A stretch of 64,000 nt of DNA from Ustulina deusta (taxonomy: Eukaryota > Ascomycota > Sordariomycetes > Xylariales > Xylariaceae), in the NCBI GenBank assembly GCA_023159155.1, contig JAJNNX010000010.1:496001-560000 (forward strand), in the 5' to 3' direction. The notes beneath the pieces were generated by a model. The model worked only from the letters and a program-made list of their open reading frames with translations. It searched no databases and was not told where the DNA came from. Position 1 is the first letter of the stretch, and the number at the start of each line of letters is the position of its first letter. The position numbers and the translations under genes are program-made. Of this stretch, positions 35,541 to 47,985 are shown one piece after another.

Positions 35541-37524
35541 ATGAGGGTGCCAAGAGCACGGTTCCCTGCGCCTATAGGTCCTATTCGGTAGGTCACTATT
35601 AGCCAAGGCCCCCATTCCACCTCAATACCTTATAAACTAAATTTCTAAATTTTTTGTGTAGTCAGTTCCTAAGGAGATACTCGGCACAGACATCAACGTC
35701 CCAACCTCCTCAACAGATATGGAGTTCACGAGGGGAAGCCCCTGGGTATCTAGAGACTTCTAGAGGTCTCACCTTCCCATCTATAAATGAGAAGACTCTG
35801 TAAGTATTGAAGAGCGAGGAGCGCCTGATTACTGGTCTACAAGGAAACGTTGTTAATCAGTACTAGTCCCTACTTTTGGCTAAGGTTTGCCATGTCAAGC
35901 TTGATAATGCAATATGATCGGCATCGCTCATGCTCTCAAGGGATAATTGCCGATGCAGCACCTGCGTTAACCAAGATACGAGACAGCGCAACTTCGATAC
36001 TTTTCAGGTGAACTATAATACCACAGCGGCATAAAATAGGGGTTAATACTGAGTTTATAAGTTACCTGACAATATCAAACCATCTCGAGTAACAGCCGAC
36101 GAATCCGGAGTCGAGATTCAGTGTAGGCTACAATTATATCTCTAGGCATCGTAGGCGTTCTAATATATTACAGGGTCTCACGACTTCCATGTGAGCTTTT
36201 ATAGGTGGGATTTTCTTAAGGTGTACATTAAAGGAGAGAGACCGGAGCCCGAAGATGTTCAGTTAGTATTCTCTCTCGTTGCACTCCTTTTCTGCTTCGA
36301 TCGAGACCTCGACTTAACAAACATCACCAGGCTCGAATATTTTGGAGCCGAAGGGGCCGCCAACTCGAGTATAGAGTACGGGGAATTCGAAAAGAACGAG
36401 ACCCATGCCGTTGGAAGGTTGACAGATACGATTGTATGCACATCACATCAAAACTTGGCTCGGATTCTAACGATCTTGCTCACTGTTAATCTAGAGACGG
36501 AAAGGATTCGCTTTTGTTACCGGGGTACCTACCGACTCAGCCAACGCGACTAAAGAGCTACTCGAAAAGATTGCTTTCATACGCAAAACACACTATGGTG
36601 GCTTCTACGTATTTACCCCAGATTTAGCCCTCAAAGATACTGCGTATACCAATGAAGCCCTAGCTGTGCAGTAAGTCTTCTGGGGGTGTTTTCTATTTCT
36701 CCTTTTTTCCCCCACAGATCTACGGCTCGTTGCTGCTATAATATTCTCGAACTCTCGCCGAGATTCCTACCATGTCCGGCGACTTCTGACTCTCCCTTTC
36801 GTTACAGTACGGATAACACGTACTTCGGCGACCCCTCTGGGCTTCAGTCTTTCCATCTTCTCTCACACACGGACCCCGACGCTCAGGGGGGCTCTGGAAC
36901 AAGCCTGGGAGGACAGTCCACGCTTGTGGATGGTTTCCGCGCTGCTCGGATACTCCGAGACGAAAGCCCGGAATCTTTCAAGACGTTGGCCGACTTTAAA
37001 CTTCCCTTCCATGCAAGCGGCAACGAGGATATCACGATATCCCCCGACAAGCTATACCCGGTGCTCGAGTGTGACTCGGACCAAAACACGGTGCGTCGCG
37101 TCAGGTGGAATGAGAGTGACCGAGCCGTGAATCCGCTTCGGGATGGCACAATGGAATGGTATAAAGCGGCCAAGAAATGGAACGAGATTTTACAACGCGA
37201 GGAGCTCGTGTATCGGTTTCAGCTCGAGCCCGGTAAAGTCCTGAGTGAGTATATATGCATTTAAGCTTTAGTGTTCTTGGTACTGATACTTGAGATGAAG
37301 TCTTCGACAATTGGCGAGCGCTGCACGGTAGGGAGGCTTTCACGGGCTTGAGGAAAATATGTGGTGGCTATAGTAAGTATCGTCAACTGTTTCATCAAGT
37401 GTGCGATCGGCCAGCTAGCTAATCAGCCACTGCTCATCCAGTCAACCGCGACGATTGGTATTCGCGATGGAGGAACACGAACTACCCGAAGAGCGAAGTT
37501 TTCAGGCAAGTCATAGGCGAATAG
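35541..37524 (+). CDS. trimethyllysine dioxygenase, mitochondrial (carnitine biosynthesis)
   Basis: Eleven exons: 35541-35587, 35662-35799, 35861-35884, 35941-36007, 36062-36122, 36174-36261, 36331-36433, 36495-36670, 36808-37244, 37301-37372 and 37442-37524, 431 residues; all ten introns are GT-AG, 51-137 bp. The start gives an Arg-rich, acid-free presequence (MRVPRARFPAPIGPIR then QFLRRYSAQTST), right for matrix import. The N-terminal DUF971-like zinc module has WLRDNCRCSTC. The TauD/TfdA domain has THYGGFYVF, the iron ligands His235 and Asp237 in HTDNTYF, HASGNED, VRWNESDRA, and the distal His389 in DNWRALHGREAF followed by the Arg of FTGLRKICGGY. By family it hydroxylates N6-trimethyllysine with 2-oxoglutarate and Fe(II), the first carnitine step, rather than acting on butyrobetaine; the two enzymes are related, so this rests on overall similarity. 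Confidence 0.9.
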
Positions 37525-38289
37525 AGACACGTGCAAAATATATAGTGGTTTCCTTACTCATCGGTGTCTGTCTAATGAATGGACTTAGAGGGTGGTTTGG
37601 AGCTCTGTCTTTTTCTAACCACGTAGATGATGGAATCGCATTCAGATGCCTACATAACAATACCCTGCATACTGCCTTGCACAAACGGGATAGACGCTTC
37701 CGCAGATTTTCTTGCCGAGACCTCGTCTCTTCCCCTCGTGTTCATCCTCGGCCTCCAATCGGCGGTTTCCGCCCACTAGGCCAACTAGCCGCTTGGGAAC
37801 GAGGAGTCATCCTCGAAGCCGTCCTGGGACCTCAAGCGAGCCCGCGGCGCCATACGCGGTAACTATACGTAGATAGATATTGCATGTCGCTTACCGGGAT
37901 TTCTCCTCAGGAGCTGACAATCCTTGACAATTCCGCTGCACATAAACGTCATCCTTTCGGGATGTCGCATTACAGGATCCATGATCCAGCAATCAGCTGC
38001 ATTGGTTCTGCTTCCCCCTACGCCCAAAAAGAAGCCAGCGTGCATTTGGATGACCCAAATATGGGCAGAGTTTGACGGAACGAAGTCTATATCTAAGTGT
38101 TACATACTCCGTAGCTCTCTTTGCCAATTAATGTTAGCTAGACTCGTCTCACTACGCTTTTACTTTTGCGTGCGCTGGGTTTTTCTTACGAGTCCTATCC
38201 GCTTGCTTGAATAGCTTTCTCTAACATCTGTCACTTCTATTCTTTACAGATTTCTGGTCACGGAGATTAGAAGTACACGACTAACATTC
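37525..38289. other. intergenic gap upstream of the SDR gene
   Basis: 765 bases. The first 340 bases are moderately GC-rich and keep a frame open, but without recognisable motifs. The rest looks like the SDR promoter. No gene called. Confidence 0.55.
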
Positions 38290-39401
<1,112 letters not shown>

Positions 39402-41898
39402 TTAGAGGGAGGATTGGAAATATTGAAGGACGCTGTTGAACCATAGGTAATATCACCGAGTCCCGAAGCCCTTCAAATGAGTGCGCTTGGTTGGTGATAT
39501 CGCAGCCCCAGGCAGCAGCTCGGCAGCAGTGACCGGGTTCTAGGTTTCACCATTGCTTGTGGCGCACGACAAACTAGGATTAGCGCACTCGCTGATTTTG
39601 CTCAGGTGTGATATGAGATGATGCCTGCTGCTAGGACTGGAAGTTTTAGGATCTGAAAATCAAGTCCTCCATACAAGACGAAACTTTGCATTAAAGTCTT
39701 TACAAAGTGCATTGGTCAGCGAAGCACACCTAGGCATGTTTTTTTTTTTTTCTTTGATTTGGAGGACATGCTGCTACAACTGCCGACTCAATAGCATTAG
39801 AACTTGTGCATAAATAATGAACTATGTTCTGGCTATATCGTATGCTAGGCGGCATGGAATGTTCTGTGTGGTAATCTTGGTCGTAAACGGGAACGTTCCG
39901 TATGTTTTTGGTCGAGTTTCCCACAACTTTCGTCGTGATCGCTTGTTCATAGTAGGACGGATAGGCAACAGTGGGCTACCTGCTGTTCTATACTAGAACA
40001 GACCTCGATTAAAATGCCAATCGTGTGAACGGTATCCATCCCTGTCGAATGTCCACGTAACAGCTCCTGCGTATGCTCACGAGTAAAGCGATAACATCGT
40101 GTCTCGCGACGAGAATGGCTTTTTCTCCAACGTTGTGACTGAGATGCTGGCAATGAGGTTATCAAGATTTACCTAGTGTAATACGTTGCGGATAGCAGAT
40201 AGGATTGTTGAAGCGATAGCTAGAAACTCCGGCCTAAACAACTACCACGAAACTTCGGGAAGCTGAAGCTGTCGATCTTGCAGACTTGAGTATCTGGTGG
40301 TGGTTTCTGTTCATCCCCCCCTTTTAAACCTGACCTTTCATACTTTCCCTGGCTTCTCCTGCGACTGTCACACATAATATTGTGTCCCTCGACAGCATAT
40401 TCTCGAACAATGCTGACGAGGTTGGCCTGGGCATTTACCTGCCGTGTTCTTTATAAGTCCCGAACAAGAGCAATCCCAAGACTACTAATATCGCATTCCG
40501 CGTGTTGCTTCCTTCAGCGTCGAGCGCAAAGTAGATTGAATCTTAGCAATGCGAGCGCAGCCTATGAAAATCAGTAATTCGTTTATTTCCTCTATGATCC
40601 TGTAGTGGGAGATGCACATTTCCTAGCATTCGGGCATGGAGCTGAGTGCCGAGTCGCAGATGAGAGAGGAGACCATTGCTTGTTTTCGATTATCATCCTA
40701 GCGATTGATTAGAAAGAGAGGTAAGTACCTATTCGACATCCCGTATAAGGTTTCGCACTACTGCTTCAGCACGCGAGTTCGCGGTCCCCGGCCTGAAGTA
40801 CAAGGCAGGTAGTAGGTGCGTCCAATTCGGCTTTAGCTTGTGCAAGAGCGGGTCCTGCTTAGGCTAGGCCCAAGCTAAAAGTGGCATGGCTCGGTTGAAT
40901 CCCATTTTGATTCAGCTTGGCACAACCTATCGATAAGGCTCCTACTCATACCTATAGCCTTGTGGCATCGATTAGATTCCTCTACCAGTTTCTGAGCTAT
41001 CTAAACTTGGGTTATCTACCCCTCAGTGAACCACAAAATAACTGTTAGGATAGTTGCGAAAACTTTCATGGCATAGAACCAAAGGTACTGCTGTGCAACA
41101 AGATAAAGACTGTGGCGAGGAAGTTGTTATAATTATTTATACGTAAAATATGTGATTGCCAAAGGCGTTCGAGCGGCTAGAACAATCACCCCCAAAATTC
41201 CCTGATCCGTACTTAAGCCAATGAGACACGCAGTAACGACCTACAGGGTAGACTATTTGTAGATGCGTGTGATGGGTCTGCCTAAGTAGGTAGTTATCAC
41301 AGAGAAGTTACAGGCAGCATACCTACCTCGGTAGGTACCTACATATAATATACCGGTAGAGTATAGCAATGTACATGATACCGCCCCATAGAGCCGCTCT
41401 GTTACATTTTCCTCCTGATAATCACCCCACACTAGGTACTTGGAACGACGAGCGGGTAGATCGGGGGGTTAACTCAGTTTTTGCCCGCTTTCTGTTCTCG
41501 CCGCCCAATCGCCTATTGGCAAGTAATATAGGTACTTACACGGGCCTAGGCAGGTAAGGTCGACTAAGTGGTATACCTATACCAACTTAAGTACCTAAAC
41601 CTAACCTGCCATCATCTGAAGTAGGCAACTTGTCGCCGCAGCTGGGAGCCCTCCCGTTCCAGCCCTCGTGCCATCCCTTGTCACCTTTTGTTTCCCGCTA
41701 GATTGACTACCTAATCCATTGCCTTCGCCCCTCGCAACTAATACATCCTTTGCTGCGAAACAGAATCTACCTGAAGAACCTTAATCTAAAACATTGCATC
41801 CGTCCCTCCCCGTTGTTGCTTATCAGCGGCAGCCTGTGAGGTCGCGCGAGCGAGAAAAATCAGACGTCGTCCTGCACTGGCGCAGCCCACCGCCCAAC
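39402..41898. other. long intergenic region upstream of calcineurin A
   Basis: 2.5 kb between two plus-strand genes. It has a T-run at about 39738-39751, AT-rich sequence and a cluster of TACCTAGGTA-type words at 41281-41605. The last 300 bases (CT-rich, then CAG/CGC-rich) look like the calcineurin promoter and 5' leader. Short open frames near 40380-40577 show no motif. No gene called. Confidence 0.55.
41281..41605. repeat. cluster of TACCTAGGTA-type palindromic words upstream of calcineurin A
   Basis: Words such as cctaagtaggtag, catacctacctcggtaggtacctacat, cactaggtacttgg, ataggtacttacacgggcctaggcaggtaagg and aagtacctaaacc occur within 325 bases, ending about 300 bases before the start codon. 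Confidence 0.7.
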
Positions 41899-43857
41899 AT
41901 GGACGCTGGAGACGAACAAGTCCCTCCCAACCACGATGAGGAGCAGCAGCTGGATCAGCAGCAGCAGCCACTGCGGAATGCTCAGGTCGATAATGCGATT
42001 CGCGCAATCCGCCAGAAGAAGCCGCTTCCCGAGATCGACTTCACCATCCACACCATGGAAGATGGCTCCCAGGTCAACACCACCGAACGGGTTTGCAAAG
42101 GTACCGTCCGCCTGTCTACCCCGCCGCCACCGCACCGTCGTCGTCTGTGTGTACACGACGGTGTGGATGATTGACCATGAGCGATGATCTAACTGTTCGT
42201 CTGCAGAGGTCCAGGCCCCTGCCATGTTCAAGCCCACCGACGAGCAGTTCTTCGAGGACGACTCCCATACCAAGCCCAACATCGCCTTCTTGAAGCAGCA
42301 CTTCTACCGCGAGGGCCGACTGACCGACGACCAAGCCTTGTGGATCATCCAGGCGGGCACCGAGCTCCTCCGCAAGGAACCGAACCTCCTCGAGATGGAT
42401 GCTCCCATCACCGTGTGCGGTGACGTGCATGGCCAGTACTACGATCTCATGAAGCTCTTCGAGGTTGGCGGCGACCCTGCAGAAACCAGGTATCTGTTTT
42501 TGGGCGATTACGTTGACCGAGGCTACTTCAGTATCGAATGCGTCCTCTACCTGTGGTCCCTCAAGATACACTATCCCCAAACCCTCTGGCTGCTACGTGG
42601 AAACCACGAGTGTCGCCACCTGACCGATTATTTCACTTTCAAGCTCGAGTGTAAGCACAAGTATTCCGAGGCCATCTACGAGGCCTGCATGGACTCCTTC
42701 TGCAGTCTTCCGCTTGCTGCTGTTATGAACAAACAATTCTTGTGCATTCACGGAGGTCTCAGCCCGGAGCTGCATACTCTCGACGACTTGCGCAATGTTA
42801 GTCACCACCATGGCCCACGCTAGTTCTCTTTGACTGTCGCCCCCATCCAATTGCGTGCTGATTCTTCTCTAGATTGACCGTTTCCGTGAACCGCCTACCC
42901 AAGGCTTGATGTGTGATATCCTCTGGGCTGACCCTCTGGAAGATTTTGGACAAGAGAAAACGAACGAATACTTCATGCACAACCACGTACGAGGCTGTTC
43001 CTACTTTTTCTCGTACCATGCCGCTTGCAACTTCTTGGAGAAGAACAACTTATTGTCTATCATCCGAGCCCACGAAGCCCAAGATGCCGGCTACCGAATG
43101 TATCGCAAAACACGAACCACGGGATTTCCCAGTGTCATGACTATCTTTTCTGCACCCAATTATCTCGATGTCTATAACAACAAGGCCGCGGTACTGAAGT
43201 ACGAGAATAACGTTATGAACATTCGACAATTCAACTGCACTCCGCACCCTTACTGGCTTCCCAACTTTATGGATGTCTTTACTTGGTCTCTGCCCTTCGT
43301 AGGAGAGAAGATTACCGACATGCTTATTGCTATACTTAGTACCTGCTCCGAAGAGGAACTCCGTCAATCAGACACCCCTTCGTCAACGGCGGGCCCGCAT
43401 TCTCCTCCCCTTGCAAGCCCGAGTGATGCATCATTGGAGGCTAGGAAACGTGCTGTCAAAAACAAAATCCTGGCAATCGGGCGCATGTCCCGAGTTTTCA
43501 ATGTCCTCCGTGAAGAGTCAGAAAGGGTCACTGAGCTCAAGACCGTTTCTGGTGGGCGATTGCCCGCAGGCACCTTGATGCTTGGTGCCGAGGGGATTAA
43601 GAACGCCATCACAAGCTTCGAAGATGCCAGGAAAGTTGATATACAGAACGAGAGACTGCCGCCAAGCCATGACGAGGTCGTAAAGACCCAAGAGGAGGAA
43701 CGTCAACAGGCTCTGGAGCGGGCTTCTCGGGAAGCCGAGAATGACACAAAGCTGCATTCACTTTCCAGGAGACTCAGCATGTAAGCATTTACCCACCCAC
43801 CAGCATGCCCCTTCCTTTTTGTTCTAACGTGTATATAGGGATCGCAAGCGAACATGA
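41899..43857 (+). CDS. cnaA: calcineurin catalytic subunit A (PP2B)
   Basis: Four exons: 41899-42100, 42207-42796, 42873-43780 and 43839-43857 (introns 106, 76 and 58 bp), 572 residues. The phosphatase core has [37 protein letters not shown] and LWADP, all metal and catalytic boxes of PPP phosphatases. The calcineurin-B-binding helix follows ([17 protein letters not shown]), then the calmodulin-binding segment [25 protein letters not shown] and the autoinhibitory region. By family it is the Ca2+/calmodulin-dependent Ser/Thr phosphatase that activates Crz1, with roles in stress, wall integrity and growth at high temperature; in pathogens it is needed for virulence. The N-terminus is Gln-rich. 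The 19-nt last exon adds DRKRT; if the last intron stays in, the protein ends at Met five residues earlier. Confidence 0.97.
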
Positions 43858-44996
43858 AGTGCCATGTTTGTATACTAACTAGCGTCCAGTGACAGATGAC
43901 AACAGATTAGACGATTCAAGTCATACCACTGTGCTGATGAATGTGATCTCCCTTAAAGCTTATTAAGGGTGACACTTTCCCAATCGCCTTGGTAATGCCT
44001 GGAATTCGATGTGAGATTCTTCAACACATCAACATGAATGAGTCAAGGAGGCTCGCAAAATGGAGGGTTACTCTTCGATATGACTTACGACTTGTTTGGA
44101 CTGAAACGGAGACACGGATAACGGCCAACTACAAGGATGCTTTCAATTGAAGCAGAAAACAAGATAATTAAGAAAGCCGCACATAGATAATGCTGGCTTT
44201 GCCGACCTGTCAACCCACTCATAACATCTCGATTCGGTGAAGACTGTTTCTTCAAGTATTGTGCCGTGCTTCTGGGTAATCGATGCAAGTAGATGATTGT
44301 TTTCCCTCCCTTCTCTTTTCTTCGAGAAGGGATCTCGGTGAAAAACGCTGCTGTGATCATGGGCAATAAAGAGCCGATACAAATAGAATATCACCGTAAG
44401 CCAATCCTTCATGGATCAGAGTCTACAGTAGCTGTGCTGTATACCTACTCCGCAGACAGTATTATCGCTAACTACTGTCCCGCGCCGCGAGGTGGATATC
44501 AGCTAAATGCATCATCAGACTATCATATTGTCACGCTATTGAAGGACTTCTCCTCACTCCTCCACCACCAGATGCGGGGCAGCGTTGCTGTACCATGCGT
44601 GCACGGCAGCTGAAGAACCGGGAGCGTGCCTCAAGTATGTCTCTCCCACAGGCTCGGGAATCGAAAGGCCTTTTGCTATTAAGTGGCACCGGCAGATGAG
44701 CGATGAAGTACGTAGCCGTTGTTCACAGCGTCTCGTGCGAAACATATCCATTCCCCTTTGCATATACTAAGCCCCTTCCTTCAGTAACTATTTAACTTGC
44801 CACTATTCAGAGAAACGCCGACTTTCTGGATATTTTGAATTGCTTATTCCTTTGTTTAGTCCAATCAATAGCAGAAAGAATTGGCAACTCAACAAGCAGT
44901 GTACGCCTCCTCTTCTCATTTTCTCGGGGGGGCACAAAATCAGACCAATTCGTTTAAGAGTAAACTGAACAAGCCCGGAAAGAAAGAAATCTACCG
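43858..44996. other. intergenic gap calcineurin A / cyclase-family gene
   Basis: 1.14 kb between two plus-strand genes. Open frames up to 106 codons on both strands have no recognisable motif. Presumed 3' untranslated region and promoter. Confidence 0.55.
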
Positions 44997-46560
44997 ATGA
45001 TGGCGCCGCCCGTTTCGGGATTCAAGCTTAACGCGAACGGCGTACCGGATTTCGACGCCCTCCCCCTCCGCGAGGGAGACCCGCGCCGCGCCGCCTGGGG
45101 CCTGTACGGCGAGAAGGACGAGCTGGGCTTCCTGAACCGGTTGACGGATGAGAGGGTCGCGGCCGCGGCGAAGGAGGAAATCAAGTCGGGAAAGAGGTAG
45201 GTAGTTTTTGCTATACGTCATTCACTCATTCATTCCATCTATCCTTTTACACACACTGACTTAAGCAACAACTTAACACCCCGAGAAAATAGAGAGAGAG
45301 AGAGAATGATAACACTGTTTTTTTAGAATCTCTCTAAATTGGCCCCTGGATGCCCAGACGCAAGGCAAGACGTTCTTCCAGCGCGAGGCGCTCCACAGGG
45401 AGCTCATAGACAAGGCCCCGCGGACCATCAACGACGACGTGTGGACCTTCAACTCGCAGGTCTCCACGCAGTGGGACGGCTTGCGCCATTTCGCGTACCA
45501 GGATGCGAAGCTCTTCTATAACGGCGTCGCGCAGAGCGATATCCATCATGTCGATGGGGAGACGGGCGAGAGGAGCACGGTTTTGGGGATTCAGGGTACG
45601 TCGTGTTTTTTTTGTTTTTTTTTTGCCCTTCCCTTTGTAGAATCATGCATGGGTTTGTACAGATGAGGTAGTTGATGCTTGGAACCTGGGACATTTCACG
45701 TACGAGTGATGTGTGCGGTTGGTTGCGGTATGGAAGTCGCGTATACATGTAAAAGGCGATAAAAGGGGCAAAAAAAAAAAAAAAGGGAGAAAAGTCTAAC
45801 TGCGAATATTTTAGCCTGGGCTGAACAAGGTATCGTGGGCCGTGGCGTCCTGGTGGATTATCACGGCTGGAGGATGTCGTCTCAAGGACAGACACAGTCC
45901 AAAGTCAAGGACTATGATTCTTTCAAGTCCGTCTCGATCCCACTCGAGGATCTGCAGGCGTGTCTGAGGGCGCAAGGCACAGAGCTCAAGTTTGGCGATA
46001 TCTTGTTCATTCGCTCCGGTAAGTGAACATTCATTCATTCATTCATTCCCTTCATCTTCGCCACCCCCTCAATCTCAAGTCTCGCCGGACCGCTCTCTGA
46101 GGTAGGATGTAATAAATCATCAAACTATCGAATCGAAACCTATCCCACGAGGTTGCTGAGCCCTCTCCATCTCTGCTAATCGGTCTGGTTGTCCGTCCTA
46201 GGTTTCATGGCATCGCTGGCGACGAAAACCCAAGACGAACTCTCGGCCTGCCGGGCCGTCGTCCCGCACCACTTCGGCGGCGTGGAGCAGTCGGAGGACA
46301 TGCTGCGGTGGATCTGGGACCACTTCGCTGCCGTGGCGGGCGACCAGCCGTCGTTCGAGCGCTGGCCGACGAAAGAGTCCTGGCACTTGCACGAGGTGCT
46401 CCTGGCTGGCTGGGGGTGCCCTATCGGCGAACTATTCGACCTCGAGAAACTCGCCGAACACTGCCGGAGCGAGGGCCGCTGGACGTTCTTCGTCAGTAGC
46501 GAGCCGTGCAACGTACGCGGCGGTGTGGCGAGCCCGCCGAATGTGTTGGCTATTTTCTAG
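44997..46560 (+). CDS. cyclase-family (PF04199, kynurenine-formamidase-like) protein
   Basis: Four exons: 44997-45196, 45327-45595, 45815-46018 and 46202-46560, 343 residues (342 from the second Met); introns 130, 219 and 183 bp. Fungal members of the putative-cyclase fold share LNRLT near the N-terminus, ISLNWPLD, STQWDGLRHFAY, GIVGRGVLVDYHGW, LKFGDILFIRSG and the C-terminal WHLHEVLLAGWGCPIGELFDLE. The bacterial metal motif H-x-G-T-H-x-D is replaced here by S-T-Q-W-D-G-L-R-H, so the kynurenine formamidase activity of the fold cannot be assumed; the HLHEV region supplies His and Glu. Such genes often occur as single accessory enzymes in fungi and their substrate is unknown. Cytosolic, no signal peptide seen. 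Intron 2 carries a 15-A run. Confidence 0.88.
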
Positions 46561-47985
46561 GATGAGGTAGTGAATGTGTTGGGTGGGTGACTAACGATCT
46601 CTACTTGAGGAGAGAGAGTCTTGAGAAATTCCGAATCAATCTCTTAACAGTGTTACGGCCCTGGATTGGTTATATTGCAGATTGTATCAAGCCCGGCAGA
46701 TATCAGCTCGCGTCTCCTAGCCGCCATTCGTGTAACTGGAAAATTGTGAAATATATTCTATTCTAACAATGTCGCGTTGCTCCTAGCAAGTTGGTTTTCT
46801 CCGACTGACCGAAACTACAGCGATATTTCAAACCCCTATCCACTGACTCCATCAGCGGCCACCCCGCCCGTCGTAACATATGCCTTCTTCTCACCCTTCG
46901 GCGGCGTAATGGACATCGGTCTCGCCAGAGTCGTGTCGCTGTCCGCCCCTACGAAAAACGCGCTCGCGCCACCGGGCGTAACGCTGACGCCAGCCCCTTC
47001 GATAGCCGAGTCGCCAAAGTTGGTGCCCGTCGACAACCGTCGTGGATCACCCAGACATCGCCGGCTTGAGAGGAGAGTGAGTGAGTGACGGACTACTTGT
47101 GGGGCTGGGACTTATGTATAGGAGTAACTTGGGAGTCGGATATATATATATATATATGTATTAGATCCTAAAACACTCTTTTACTCATACCAAGAGATCA
47201 TCACACTACGTAGACCCATGGCGAATACCACGCGTGTGGATTTGAATCCGAAGAATGTTTCTTACATCTCCGAACATGGGCCTCTTGACAACACCTCAGT
47301 TGCCTTTTCTGCGACTTTTTTCTCTAGACAACCTTCCTCTTGTCATACATCCGCGGTTTCTAGCCAAGACAGCGACCAGTGAACGTCTGTCAGCCAAAAT
47401 ACTATACAACCTCCACAGATGACATTCTCGTCAAGTTGAGTAGCAAGTCCCGGGAGTTGGCCAACAAGAGGTGGATGGTGGAATTCGACGGGGCTCATGG
47501 ACCGGGGTCGTAGTCAGTGAATAATATAGAGAGAGTGTATTGATGCTCTCTTTGAGATGAAAATTTGACGATATCATCTAGGTGCCAGGAATTAAGCATC
47601 AATCCGTAAGCAAGACTAACTCAAATACCTACCTCTACAGCCCAAAACGCCGTCCTTAAATTTCTCTCATGGAAGACCTGCCAAAATTGTACTTTATCTT
47701 GTACTCCTACCTGATATGGTCCTATCAGGCATATCTTAATGAAATAGTAAGGGCTGTCTTGTAGATGTATCTGCTCTTTTTTTATCGGAATTCCAAACAC
47801 ACCTACAAATAACGGTTCCCTCTTCGCTTGAGAGTTATTCAGGCTACATAAATATCATCTCCGGGCTACTGTAATTAGTCTCGACAAAGTGCCATGATAG
47901 AGAAACATACCATTCAAACCTTCTATTGGTCTTCTAGTTCTATGCATGCATGCCTCTTCAGTGGCGCCTTACCCAGGGCTGAATT
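46561..47985. other. intergenic gap with one doubtful minus-strand frame
   Basis: 1.43 kb between two converging stops (cyclase +, HAD phosphatase -). It holds an (AT)n stretch at about 47139-47157 and the doubtful frame listed separately. Otherwise AT-rich, nothing seen. Confidence 0.55.
46836..47036 (-). CDS. doubtful short coding segment, unrecognised
   Basis: A GC-rich, coding-looking stretch of about 66 codons on the minus strand, containing GGASAFFVGADSDTTLARP and ITPPKGEKKAYVTTGG, ending in a stop at 46836. It has no ATG at its head: the nearest ATG (at about 47059) is in another frame and followed by a stop after three codons. It may be the last exon of an unseen spliced gene, a small protein with a start I cannot find, or a relic. 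The opposite strand is also open, so composition alone could explain it. No family recognised. Confidence 0.25.
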   Translation of the reverse strand: MSTGTNFGDSAIEGAGVSVTPGGASAFFVGADSDTTLARPMSITPPKGEKKAYVTTGGVAADGVSG

